From Whitmania pigra (taxonomy: Eukaryota > Annelida > Clitellata > Hirudinida > Haemopidae), in NCBI GenBank assembly GCA_021613335.1, contig JAJTWR010000323.1, positions 93,501 through 157,500 of the forward strand: 64,000 bases of DNA, in the 5' to 3' direction. Below are positions 26,343 through 45,573 of the stretch, piece by piece (the first letter of the stretch is position 1; every line of letters starts with the position of its first letter). The notes beneath the pieces are model-generated. The model was not told the DNA's origin. It saw only the letters and a program-made list of their open reading frames with translations, and did no database searches. The position numbers and the translations under genes are program-made.

Positions 26343-27547
26343 ATGTCGGGGCACGGTCACAGCCACGGTTGTAGCTGCAGTTGTGAACATGAGGATGTGG
26401 ACTTATCATCAAAGGGAAATCTTTACAGTTTGTATTCTAAAATTGACACTTACAAGGTTCAATGTCTGAATGAAACCGAAAAAGATTCTGGCAGACTTGT
26501 CTTTAAACCATGGAATGAAAGGCAGGACAGAACTAAAGTAATAATTTCTGTAATTTCTAGAAAATTGAGAATTTAGAACATCTCGAAGTACATCACATTA
26601 ACTTTTTTCTGTTTAATATTTATTTTTACAGTTTGTAGAAAGCGATGTTGATCAAGAGCTCCTTTTCAACATTCCGTAATTGATTACTTTTGTTTTTGAA
26701 ATATCTTATTCATACTTGTTTTGGCATCTACATTTTTGGAAACTTTAAAGTTTTACAGGCAGTGTAAAGTTAAGAGGCATGATAATACTCGGTGGCGAGG
26801 ACGACCACCATCCCAAAGTCGTAAAACTGTTAGTTTTAAAATCATTATTCAATATGTTTCCATTACAAAGTTGTATTTTTTAATAAATTGCATTAATTAT
26901 GGCTATTCCTTAACCTTTGGTCTTTCAAGCTTCAAAAACCGTCCAAATATGATGTTTGATGATGCTGGTGGAACTGCTCCAGATCAAGAGTTTGAGCTTG
27001 TTCATGATGTTGATGGTACCATTGAATATGAACTCAAGTATGCAACACAATTTGAATTTGTTTATTTTCTTTTTGGAATTATTTTAAATTATTCTTTTAT
27101 ATCTTTGATTTATTTTCTGGTGAAGAACAACAAGGTTTAACTCTGTGTCAGATCTTAGTATTTACATCCCAGAAAACTTTGGGGCTGATAAGACTAAGGT
27201 CTATTACATTGGCTTGAGAGGGGACTTCACTGAGGTTGGTTCTTTGCCTTTCTAAAGGTGGTCATATTTCACATTTCTGATTTTATTATTTCTTTCTAGT
27301 TACTTTGTGACTATTTTTCTTTGGTTAAAGCCATTAGTGCAGTTGTGTTTTTCTGCAAACACGCCTTACTTTACCGATGTTACGTACGATCAGATGTTTT
27401 CGCTGCACGGCGTTTATGAAATTGCCATTTCATTTGCTACAGTTCAGGAGGCAAGAACTCCCAATAGCCACTTACGAAGCCCGGGCTAACCCAGCCGACC
27501 ATCAGAGGATCAATTTATTGGATGAAGTTCCTAGGCACATCCACTGA
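26343..27547 (+). CDS. PITHD1: PITH domain-containing protein 1 (PITHD1), 209 aa
   Basis: Exons: 26343-26537, 26632-26675, 26751-26828, 26930-27037, 27135-27234, 27443-27547. They sum to 630 nt with matching phases; the product is 209 residues against 211 in human. The His/Cys-rich N-terminus MSGHGHSHGCSCSC and the core motifs QCLNETEKDSGRLVFKPW, ELLFNIPFTGSVKLRG, NMMFDDAGG, NFGADKTKVYYIGLRGDFTE and YEARANPADH match PITHD1 closely. The PITH domain spans almost the whole protein and is also found in thioredoxin-like 1, where it binds the proteasome. PITHD1 itself has been linked to proteasome function and to haematopoietic transcription, but its biochemical role is poorly known. The third exon uses the acceptor CTTTAAAG, and ttttacag four bases on would shift the frame. 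Its start precedes the minus-strand peptide gene, which converges on it. Confidence 0.95.
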
Positions 27548-28303
27548 TTCATTTTCTGTTTCATCTTGTCATCACACCATGTTCTTAATTGTTCACATTA
27601 TTTTCAAGTTTCCATTTTGAGAATTCAAAATGAGAGTAATAATTTCTTTTTATTATCAAAATGATCCAAAAGTTTTTGTTTGTGCTGTAATTCTGATCTC
27701 GACTTAGTTTACATTGCTGATAGGGTGAATTTTATTTACAATTTATAATTAGCTGAAAGTGCTTTTTTAATTACAAATGCAAAAGGGCATTTTATTGGTA
27801 ATCATTTTCTTAGCTTAATCGAGCACAAGTCTGGGGATGAGAGACATAAGCATCAGATTTGCACTTTATAATTTCATTATATAGCCCAATTTTGATGACC
27901 TGTTGGAGTGGGGATGCCACCGATTTTTTAGAAAAAAATAGTTATCACAATCTGCTCAGAACTATCGTATTGGAAGCATTTTGTTCATGATAGGAATCAA
28001 TTCCACCGTGAATAATGTGGAGTAAAGGATAGATCGTGAACATGATTAGGAGTTCGAGAAGCATCCATTGCTTTAATCAGTGCTTTTAGAATCACTTCCT
28101 TAGCCAAACCTACATGCTTGCAGGGAAGGTATATGGTAAATGATAAATCCAATCCATCTCGATCAAATTTAAGAATTGTCCACCTAAGATAGTTCCTACA
28201 TCTCATTAAGTTTATTTTTGACTGAACATAGACGATTAAATTGAACGATTGAGGTATTTTAGAAAATTGTTGATAAAATCTGAAGTGTTTATATTGGCTT
28301 ATT
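27548..28303. other. Convergent 3' region between PITHD1 and the peptide gene
   Basis: Probable 3' UTRs of both genes. A minus-strand ATG frame of 69 codons (27997-28206; YLRWTILKFDRDGLDLSF...) is open, and an acceptor-like ttcag lies just upstream. It sits beyond the peptide gene's likely poly(A) signal and has no recognised family, so I do not call it a gene. Confidence 0.4.
28211..28216 (-). terminator. Candidate polyadenylation signal of the amidated-peptide gene
   Basis: TTTATT on the plus strand (AATAAA on the minus strand) lies 88 bases downstream of the precursor's stop codon at 28304. Confidence 0.45.
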
Positions 28304-29508
28304 TCAGCCGATATACAATCTTGACCTCCTCTTGCTTAGGAAGTAGTTTGTGGGTAGAAGTCTTAGTTGTCTTCCTTCTAGTTCGTCAGGATAGGAAAGA
28401 GGGTCGTATTTCCAGTTAGCATCATCGGAAGACATATGTTGAGATGAATCGCTTCCGTCAACATCATAGACATCCATGTCTGACCTTTTCCCTGGATTTA
28501 TAAGAAATTTTGTAAAAAGGTAATGAATTTTTGATTATAATCACTAAAGATGGTGAGTCAATCATGAATATATGTCACGTTTTTAATAATATGCCTTTAG
28601 ATTGCGTTGATTTGCGGTCTTAATACTCTGCCTGGAATTTCAAATCCTAATAAAAATTACAAATATGCATGTAGTTTTTAATTTATAATTAACTGAAAAT
28701 TTGCTAGAAGAATTAAGCAAAAATAGAAGCAGCTAATTGTAATTTAACAGGATGAAGCTGAAGTTATGATATTACTATCAATAAACTAACCTATCGTTAG
28801 TTTTCAATATTGAGCAGCAATAAAAATAATTGTCAGAAAATAAACAATAACGTGAAGAAATTATTGCTAAAGACCTATATAGATCCTGCTACGTCTCAAC
28901 GGAGTGTCAGACTGTTCCTTCACCCTCCTCAGATCATCCATTGACTTTCCTTCTCTTTTGCCGATGTACATGAGATTCCTTCGACCGCTCTTCTTTTCCA
29001 GGTTCAGTTCATCCGGGGTCATGAACTCGTGACCCTCGCTTGACTCTTGAGAGGCGAAGAATGGGCTGACACTTTCACCATCAGGGCTTCCCTTTTCCAG
29101 ACGAGATGCATGTCGGAAATGTTCTTCACCTGCAAAATTTTTTGGTTAGTTTTCCTTGACCGAATGAACGATCTAATTAGTATTTGTTATCGCGAATCGC
29201 CAAACACCATTTATCATTATAATTTGATAACCATTCTCTTTTACCAACATCCACTTAAGTGTCTTCAATATATTTGCTTATATGTAATCGAGAAAATGTC
29301 GAGCTGGATGCTATTGAAACATACCTTAAAAATTTAAAAGTAAAATGTTAAGTATTGGCTATTCAACATAGTTAGTCATTAATTATTTAATAATTAGGTT
29401 GTTATTATTTAGTTATTCATACCAACCTCTGACGAAGCCGGAGGTGGCCAATTGTTCAATTGTTAGGAAAAGGATTGCAGTCAAGACGATAGATGCTAGA
29501 TTCGTCAT
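28304..29508 (-). CDS. Putative neuropeptide precursor with three Tyr-Ile-amide peptides, 174 aa
   Basis: Minus-strand exons 29427-29508, 28875-29129 and 28304-28491 have GT/AG borders and phases 1 and 1; 525 nt including TGA. Exon 1 encodes a signal peptide: M1, then the hydrophobic ASIVLTAILFLTI, with cleavage probably near residues 22-25. Three related cassettes follow. RRNLMYIGKR (residues 77-86), RRSRIYIGKR (106-115) and KRRSRLYIG (166-174), the last ending exactly at the C-terminal Gly. Each has dibasic sites and a Gly that would be converted to a C-terminal amide. The consensus is RR-[NS]-[LR]-[MIL]-Y-I-G. Predicted products are NLMYI-, SRIYI- and SRLYI-amide, or N-extended forms from the KK at 73-74. 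Spacers are acidic (Asp/Ser/Glu-rich), typical of peptide precursors. Processing would need a furin/PC2-type protease, carboxypeptidase E and PAM. I do not recognise this peptide family; its receptor is unknown. Confidence 0.85.
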
Positions 29509-30416
29509 GTTTTCTGTTGCTGAGGGATATTAGTGTGCTTTCTATTAAACATTTATTTTATTCAATTATTTAAACTCATTATTATTTCAGCATTCTATTT
29601 CTATTATTTCGATTTGTGGACAATTTCTAGCCAAGCTCATAGTACGGCTGTGGCTTCTAAGTTAAACCGTAAAATGGAGATCTGGAAAGATTCCAATCAA
29701 TGACCATTAACGGAAATGTTTATCAACTTTCAAGCTTTTAAGTAATCTAAATTTCGTAAAAACCTAAACTAAATATGTTTAAAATGGAGAAAAAGACATC
29801 GAAATCTTAAGAAGTTGAGAGAGTTTAAAATAACGAAGGTTTATTTGATAAAGCTGCAATAAATTTAATGTGCAACATCGGGTTTTATCGAAATGTATCC
29901 ACGTGTATCGTGCTGAGGTGCCTATGTAATAGCATTCATAAATCCGCAACAGTTAAATTGAATGCATTGCTTTCCAAACACCCGATGTCAATTCCGATCT
30001 TCGAACCTAATTACTCGGATAAATCGCTTAAGCCAAGAACACTTTAAACTAAAATATGGTCCAACAGATTTTGCTGAGGATATATTTTTTTCCTCATTTT
30101 ATCCTGTTTTGTTCCAAAGGAGAATTAATTTTCGTCCTGGACAGTTCTTTTTACACAAGCGTCTCTGCTTTGCTCCTACAACTTTTCGGAGTTGTGCTCC
30201 TAGATAAAACTATTTGTCAAAAAATATATTATATCCAAATATATTTGTCATATTAGATTTTCCTGCTACAACTTGAAGACTTTGATTTCTGTTTTATCCT
30301 GTCAACCCTGGAAAAATCGTTTGATAATGACGGGGAGGGTTGAAATAATTGAAATAATTGAAACATTTGCAGATTCTAATGACTTATACCATCTTACTCA
30401 AGATTCTCAAAGTTTG

Positions 30417-30660
30417 ATAAATAATTTGGTTAAATTGAATAAATAAGTTGGATAAATAAGATAAATAATTTGGATATATAAGATAAATAATATGGATAAA
30501 TAAGATAAATACGTTGGATAAATAAGAAATAATTTGGTTAAATTAGATAAATAATTTTGTTGGATAAATAAGATAAATAATTTGGATATATAAAATAAAT
30601 AATTTGGATATATAAAATAAATAATTTGGTTAAATTGGATAAATATGTTGGATAAATAGT
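30417..30660. repeat. Degenerate minisatellite, TTGGATAAATAAGATAAATAA type
   Basis: About twelve degenerate copies of an 18-21-base unit (ttggataaataagataaata with variants ending ttggttaaat or ttggatatat). The minus-strand Tyr/Leu/Ile-rich open frames are translations of it. Confidence 0.9.
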
Positions 30661-31027
30661 TCTCGAGGGGCAAAGAGATGGAAACTGGAGATGGACAGGA
30701 TTGGCTGCTTGATTCAAGGCCAAAGTAATCTTCATCATCGTCACGGAGACACGTTAAACATTATCGAGAGTCTTGGAAAAATCTCGAGACCGTCTTGACA
30801 AACATCGTCATTTCACTGGAGAGACTCGGTGAGAAAGACAAATTTAATTAAAAATAAAAATTAAATTTTAAATAAAGAAAATCATTTTAAAATAGTAAAA
30901 TGATTGGAAATAAAAATCTTTATAAATTAAGAGCCGGAAGTAATTTCTTTTCAAGCCATTAGAATTGAGAATGGAAATTAATCCTGTAAAAAGTCGCGTA
31001 AAAAATCGTCAGGAAGATCGTGTGATA

Positions 31028-31147
31028 TTTATTTATTTGTTTATTTATTTATTTGTTTATTTGTTTATTTGTTTGTTTATTTATTTGTTTATTTATTTGT
31101 TTGTTTGTTTGTTTGTTTGTTTATTTATTTGTTTGTTTATTTATTTG
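31028..31147. repeat. TTTA/TTTG tetranucleotide array
   Basis: About 120 bases of mixed TTTATTTG, TTTATTTA and TTTGTTTG units. Confidence 0.95.
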
Positions 31148-31494
31148 ATTAGAGTCCGTTGCACATATCGTGTGAAACTTTAAAAGCATTACAAAAATTA
31201 TTTTACTAATTATTTTCATGTTGCTCTATTAAAACTCTACTTAATTTTATTAATTATTTATTTTTTTATTGATGTGAAGATTAATTTATTGATTTAAAGA
31301 CTTGAAGTTTCAATATCTATTGCGAGACATTTACCCAGAATGCGACATCTGTCGCTGATAAAACGACCCAGCAACAGTTGGGAGGTTTTCTATTTTCCCG
31401 AAATTTGGAAAAGTTGTGATTGTGATGCTGGAATTATTCGGATGAATTGATTGAGTTGGAAGAAGAAAGAATCTTAAAAATTATTATTATTTGA

Positions 31495-31570
31495 TGGATG
31501 GGTTGGTGGATGGATGGATGGATGGATGGATGGATGGATGGATGATGGATGGATGGATGGACGGATGGAG
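31495..31570. repeat. (GGAT)n microsatellite
   Basis: Short GGAT/ATGG tetranucleotide run with two interruptions. It is the same motif as the larger array at 39522-39826. Confidence 0.95.
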
Positions 31571-31696
31571 ATGAGCATTTTGGATGGTGTCACTGGAACA
31601 TCAACTTTGAACCAATTAAAGAAGAAACAAGAATTGAAAGAAGTGGCTTTCAGCTGATGTTTAGGTTGAATAATAGCTGTTTAAACACATTCAGAC

Positions 31697-32279
<583 letters not shown>

Positions 32280-35200
32280 GATCCCAACAGACTGTAAAAT
32301 ATACAAACAGACTTTGAAAAATTTGTGCGAAATTTTAAGAGTTGTAAAAAAAATGTTTCAAGTCCTTTGCACCGCCTGTCCATAACAAGACACAACAGCA
32401 CAACATAACATCCTCACTTATGAAATTTTGATTGACAAAAGAATTTAATCCAAATAAAAAATAACGTAAAACTTCATAAACAATGGATGTAGAAGCCATA
32501 CATAATTAATATATTATATTACATTATGTATATATTATACATATATTAATAAATGTATATGATATAATACTAAATCTTGTAAAAAGTTTTGCTTAAATTG
32601 TTGCAATATAAATTAGTATGAAAAAAGTTAAAATGTTGGAAAAACAATAGGAGTAACTCAAAATTCAGATGTTGAATGCTTTATTCAATGGAGCGTAACG
32701 AACTTTTCACAGATGGCCACGGTTCACTGGTTTTCCTTTTACGAACTGATCCTTTTCATTCAATATGAAAACGTTTTAAAAATTCCGTTTTTTTTTAAAT
32801 CCAGAAAGATATATTTAAATGTTTAAAAAAAGTATTTGGTGCGTTCTTAGAAAATGAATTTGTATGAATTTGGATAAAAAATATTAGTAAAAAATAAATT
32901 GAATTGAAAATAAACGATTATATTAGAAATGGTAAAGTAATTTTGTTATTTAATAAAATAAACGAATTTTAAATAAGGCAATGCAGGAGTGATAAATGGA
33001 ATAATTTTCCTTCTTTGTGAAATATTTTCAGATAAAAATTTTGTTTTTGTAGGACTTTCACGGTGAGCAATAAATAGGCTGTGATGGCTAATAACTTCAT
33101 AAATAAGGATTCTCATTCAAGTTTTTATTGACACAAAATGTTTTTAAATTAATAACGAAATGATTAATTTTATATTTAATAATTACATATAATAAGCTGG
33201 TAATTAATATTATTTTATTATGGAAATATAATATAGAAATATCCCCTAAGTCGTCAACACATCTTCAAAGGATTACGAAAATATCTTGGTTGTATGATGA
33301 AGACTCATATTATTATTAATTATTAATGTATTATTATTAATGATAACTATTGGCATGATGCCAAGAAATTAAGGCACCTCTGGCGCTATGCATTTTCGCT
33401 TCAAGAATGAACTGTTGTTAAGATAATTATATATGATAATTTAAAAAAATAATAAATTATTAAATTATTTTTAAAATAATAAATTATTAAATTATTTTTA
33501 AAATAATAAATTATTATACTATTTATTAGGACAACTTCTATGCAATTACTATTGCATAAGAAACTTTCTTTTCCATTTGCAACGCATTCTCCATGGAAAC
33601 CATCTGACCTGCTTCGACCTGCTTTGACCTGTTTTGACCTGTTTAACCCTGAGGTCATCTTGAAGTTGGAATTTCAGTTTTTTTCTTAAATGCAGAAAAT
33701 CTCGCTTTAAGAAGCTATTTTTCGCTAATAAACGAATTTTTAAATATTACCAAATTCAAAATTTGTCAAAATGTTTTTCTTTCAATTATTTTATTCTGAA
33801 ATGTAAAAGTTTTAAATTTATTCAAATTGATTTAAATTTGAAACTTATGCAATGCGAGAAGTTTCAAATATTAAAAATCACTTTATAAAAAATGTTTGAT
33901 TGAAGAAAATTGATCCTTTAGAATTTTATTCCTATTTTTAAATGTAATTTATCAAAATACTAATTGCCAGACAAATTTATTATATTTCAATAATTATTCA
34001 TATTCAGAACAATTAACGATATTGCGAATAAAAATAAATCGGCTTAAAATGGTGAACAAATGCAACTCTGACATGCATGGATGAGCAGTCATTGATAAAT
34101 ATTGAAATTATTAATTACTGATAGTTTGACTTAAGTGGAAAATCTACTGCTGGACATGATTCAACGCTACAAAAACTAATTGTTAAAATTAGTAATTATC
34201 GAAACAAAAATATATTATAAGATTGTAATAGGGATAATATTAAAAGATTGTAAACACTGGAGATTACATGACTCTGTTTGCAATGGATTTATAACGGGCT
34301 TGTCTTAAACGATTAATTATATCAATCTTCTTTTAATATGAATATATTTTAATTATCAGCATATTTAATTATTAAATATTTAATAACAATCCAATTTTTA
34401 CCAAACGCCATCTCACATTTTTTACCATTTTCTTCAGTTTGATATTACATTGTAAAATAATTGATATTTAAATTTATTTCACTAAGCTGTAAAGTTTTGA
34501 TGTTGGTTCTGTTCGGCAATTCCACTTAAAAATAAGATTCACTTAGAAGATTAATTAATAATTATAATAATTTAAATAATTAATTAATAATTTTAATATT
34601 AATCAATATATCATTTTAATTATAATATTCATAATTAATTGTAATATTTAATTATTTACCAGAGACCATCAAGTAATTGAGAATAAAAGTATTTCTAATA
34701 TTTATTTTCCCTTATAACTTCTTGTTGTTATTATTGTAATTAAGATAATTTATGTCGGCTTATATTAGTTTTAATTATGCTAATTTATGTTCCTGAGTTA
34801 ACTTTATTCGATTTCTCTCCTAATTTATTTATTCGTTCAAAAAATCTCATTAAACTTCAATATATTGCAAGCCATATTATTTTATAAGAATAAAATGATA
34901 ATTAAAAATATAATAATAAATTATTTGAATAAATATGTTAATAATACAAAACTAGGATAAAACTCACAAAATATCTTCTCAAGCTCAGCAGTGACCTCCT
35001 CACAAACGAAGACTTGTGCTTCCTTTTATATCCTTCCATCCGGATATGCACTGCAACCGCAATAATTATAATAATATTTTAATAACCTGGATAATTATAA
35101 ATAATAATAAATAATAAATAATATTACTAATAACAAATGTATTACATTTTAATATTACAAGTATTATTATTATTTATTATTTGTGTTATTATTGTTTAAA

Positions 35201-36460
35201 TTTATTAATTTCATAAAATATTGGTAATTACTTTTCATAATTATTTTGAACAAGACAATTTTTAGGAATAAAGAATGTAGAAAAATTGTAATAAGAATGC
35301 AATGGTAATTGTTAATCTGATATTAATGATAATTAATTTTAATCGATGACTGCAGAGGTGTTGTTAAGATTGGAAATAATTTATTTCTTTTATTTCTTGT
35401 GAGCACAATTAAATTAAATGATTTATATTTAAATTTGAAAAGCCTTCCTCTCTCTTTCTGGGGAACCGCCATTAAAATGCATTTTACGTTGCTCGACCGG
35501 CGCAGCGATATTTTTCAATTTCATGTTCATTGTTTTATTCAATTTGCCACATTCCTTATGTTGTTCAGCCGTTTGAGGAGTCAGCCATGCTTGTCGGAAC
35601 AGATGTGAAATTTATTCATTCCAGTCATGCATGACTTCATTCTTCTCCCCCAATCGACGTCCAAGTCAAGTCATCCGTGTCTATCTCTTTATGAACTGAT
35701 CTCTTCCTTCTGACATCGTTTTAAAAAAAATTATTTATCAAAATGGAATTTCATTTTTACATTCTCAAAATTATTATTTCATAATTAATTTAAATTACTT
35801 GGCTTAAAATGTTTATTGAAAAATTATTTATGATTAATCCTCGTGTTAAGGATTTGTCGTGAATAATGAAGCAGTAGTTAAACGAAATTAATCCTTTTCT
35901 TTAAAAGCATAATATGCTAACATATTATTTAGTACACGACAAATTATTTATTTAATTTATTTTAACAATTTATTTAAACAACATTTGTATCGTAATTAAG
36001 CAAAACAAAATTTAAAACATTCAGGTATTTGTTGACTTTTATTTGTAATTATAAGCAAATACTTTTGATTGAGGAAGGTGGCGCTAATTCAATTCAAACA
36101 GGAAACAGTGTTTTGCGATTTTTTGGAGAAGTTTAAAAATGCTGACAATAAGGGCAATAAAAGAAAAGAACTTTAATAATGATTAATAATTATTATATAT
36201 AGGTAATATACTATTATTATTATATATAAAGTATTATACTATAAATTATATTTGTATTACTATTATTCATAACAACTTTGATATCTTTTTTATGTCTATT
36301 TCCAACTTCTGCTCCACTGGTCGAGACATGGTCTCCGTTTATGACGTCCAGGGTCACGGTTGACTGATTTGGCTGCTATCGAGTCATGTCGACAGGCGGC
36401 TCTTTATGCCAGAATCACAATCGCGATGATCGCCATCGCCATCGTCGTCATGGTGCCTAG

Positions 36461-36738
<278 letters not shown>

Positions 36739-36863
36739 TATAGGATTAACAAGGACGTGACGTGAACCTCTCTTATCTGTCATAAACGATGGTTGAAGAG
36801 GAAGATAGCAACTCAATTGGGCTGCATACCAAATCACGTGACTTATTTTTTTTTATGGCATTC

Positions 36864-37105
<242 letters not shown>

Positions 37106-37504
37106 AGTGATGATTATGACATCAAAATAAAAAAAATGCGACTGCACGAAGATTTTTAGCACCGAATTTATTGGATTCTGTGGAAATGATTTAAAGTTCG
37201 TTGGAGTAAAACTATTTAAAAACGTAATTAAAAGTTGAAATTCAAATATTAAAAATGTAAATAAATGTATAAAAATGTAAGATATTAAAAATATATTTAT
37301 ATGTATTTATACGTCACATTATTGAAAATTCATCAAAATTTATTTATTTCGCAAATATTTAAAATTACGATTTATAAATAATAAACGCGTTTTCAGTAAA
37401 TATTTCAGCTCAAGTGAAATGTTGAAACAAAATCTCTGCACCGGATGAACTCGAGAAGATTGAAACATCTGCACTTGTTAAATAGCAACCACCAAAGAAT
37501 TATT

Positions 37505-37665
37505 GTATTCAACTAAGAATATTAATTTACAAATAACATATAATTATTGCATTCAATTAAGAATATTAATTTATAAATAACATATAATTATTGCATTCAA
37601 TTAAGAATATTAATTTACAAATAACATATAATTATTGCATTCAATTAAGAATATTAACTTACAAG
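37505..37665. repeat. 44-bp tandem repeat, about 3.7 copies
   Basis: The unit attgcattcaattaagaata followed by ttaatttacaaataacatat and aatt recurs with very few substitutions (acaaata/ataaata). The flanking ends are degraded copies. Confidence 0.85.
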
Positions 37666-39521
37666 CAGCATGTTGTTATTCGTATATTATTACATTTCAG
37701 ACACAAATCAAATTATATTCGAGAATTTCGAATGAATTTGCAAAAGTTTCGTAATTAGTTTATTTGATTCATTTTGTTCATTTGATGTTAAATGAAACAT
37801 TTGAAACATTTGAAAGAACCAGTCACGATTTTAGCTTCATTTTAATTCTTCAAAGCTTCATTAAAATTTTAACCTTTTTAACCTTAAATTAATCAAAAAA
37901 CTTATTTATAAATAATATTTTATCAACATTTAATTAAAATTATATCACCAATAATTCCTAGAATCTTTCTAAAACATTCCTTGGAAAATTATAAAATCCG
38001 AGTTAAGATAGGAAATCATTTTAATGTGCGACATCAAGCGACTGAATTATCGGTAAATAGTTGGAAAGATGTATGGATCGATGGATTGATGGACAAGTGA
38101 GTAAGTGGAAAAATGAATGGATTAATTTTTTTCATTCACATATTTAATCATCTGTTAATTTATTCATTCATTCACTAAATTACTCATCTAATAATTTATT
38201 CATCCTTCCATCATTATGTCAAGTCTAGTGATTAAAATTTAAAGATTTTATTTTCGACAGCATAGTAAATTATTTTCAGCCTATATTAAACTTAATTATC
38301 AAGTAAAGATTTATGCATTTATGCATTCATTTATGCACCTAATTGCTGATTTTTAACTTTTAAATATTAAACTATGTATTACCGGTTATAACAATAACTG
38401 CGTATCACATGGCTTATTAACAAACAAATATTGAATTACATATCACCGATTAAAATATAAATATTAAATTGTATATAGCAAATATTTTAAAATTATATAT
38501 TATAGATCATAAATCTTTGTAAACGTAATTTTGTTAGCATCATTAACTTAGCTATTTGATGCACCATTTTATTTCAAAATACAAAAATTACACACTCAAT
38601 GCTCTTAAACATTCCTAAAATTATTTGGAATTGAGATTCAATTAGCACTTAATAAATTATATGATTAATATTAAATATTTTAAATAAAATTTAAATATCT
38701 AAAATGTCTATGCTGTCCGAGCATGCAACGCGCATGTCAGTGATGGCGACTTAAAGAGCGACACCATTGTCGTATCCGTATTTTATCATCTTTTGCAGCG
38801 TTTGTTACGTGAATTCGCCATACATGTATTGCGTAAAAGGTGATAAAAATAAAGTAAAATAATATAACTAAAAAATAATAACTTTAAATATTACATACTT
38901 AACTTATAGCCTTCATCAATATGATGTAATTAAAAATGATTACTTAAATCAAAATATCCAAAAATAGCAACAATAACAAGGCTATCAAAATTTAAAAACA
39001 AATTTTAAAAAATTGTTAATTATTATTTATTACTTATTAATTAATTACTAATTAATGATATAATTTGCTTGTGATATTTCAAACATTAGTTTTTGATATT
39101 TAATACATTAAATTACATGCACATGCTTGGACTACAAAGGTTGGGTTGTATATGATTGAAAACGATTGATTGCACACGATTGTGAAGATGATGATGATGA
39201 TGAGGAGGAGGGGAAGAAGGAGGAAGAGGAAGATGGTGGTGATGTTGATTACAAATGATTGAGATAATTATAATTATAGGGATGTTGATGCACCAATCCA
39301 TCTTAACTTGTTTTTAATAATTAACCTGCTGCTTACAAACCACATACTAACTGTGAGAATTAATATTAATAATAGTACTAATTAATAAGTCGTTACTTCT
39401 CTATTGGAAACACCGCTCTGACGTCACGAGATGATGTTGTGGATCGTTTCTATGGAGACCGTGAAAGCTGGAAAATCAATATTCAATGCTGGACTGGGAA
39501 CATCTCATAAAAAGGAGAAAG

Positions 39522-39826
39522 GATGAATGGATGGATGGATGAATGGATGGATGGATGGATGGGATGGATGGATGGATGGATGGATGGATGGATGGATGGA
39601 TGGATGGATGGATGGATGGATGGATGGATGGATGGATGGATGGATGGATGGATGGATGGATGGGATGGATGGATGGATGGTGGATGGATGGATGGATGGA
39701 TGGATGGATGGATGGATGGATGGATGGATGGATGGATGGATGGATGGAGGATGGATGGATGGATGGATGGATGGATGGATGGATGGATGGATGGATGGGA
39801 TGGATGGATGGATGGATGGATGGATG
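39522..39826. repeat. (GGAT)n microsatellite, about 300 bp
   Basis: Pure GGAT/ATGG tetranucleotides broken by a few single-base changes (for example near 39661, 39680, 39747, 39798). All three forward frames are open and read as Met-Asp-Gly-Trp repeats, an artefact. Confidence 0.98.
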
Positions 39827-40093
39827 ACGAGGCGATTTAATTAAAAGGCATCAGATGTTGATGCACGGAGTTTATAATTTTTTGTCCAGGTTGAAAAATG
39901 CTTTTGAAACTCAACTTCTACAACGACAACCTTTCTTAGAAGATCTTCTGTTCTTAATCATTCATAAAATCATTTCATAAATTTAAAACTTCATCATGCA
40001 TTATTAATATCAATATTTTTTAAATTTAAGTTTCGAGATGATTACTTTTGAATAATTAATGACATAATAACTAATAAACATTAACAGCTAATC

Positions 40094-45573
<5,480 letters not shown>

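Noticed and set aside
27997..28206. 69-aa minus ATG frame as an extra exon of the peptide gene
   Set aside because: Lies beyond the likely poly(A) signal, and splicing from exon 2 gives a stop within ten codons.
33530..33658. Minus frame with an EGF-like cysteine pattern
   Set aside because: Only three cysteines, no splice sites, and the end is a simple decamer repeat.
39523..39844. Three overlapping Met-Asp-Gly-Trp repeat frames
   Set aside because: GGAT tetranucleotide array is open in all forward frames.
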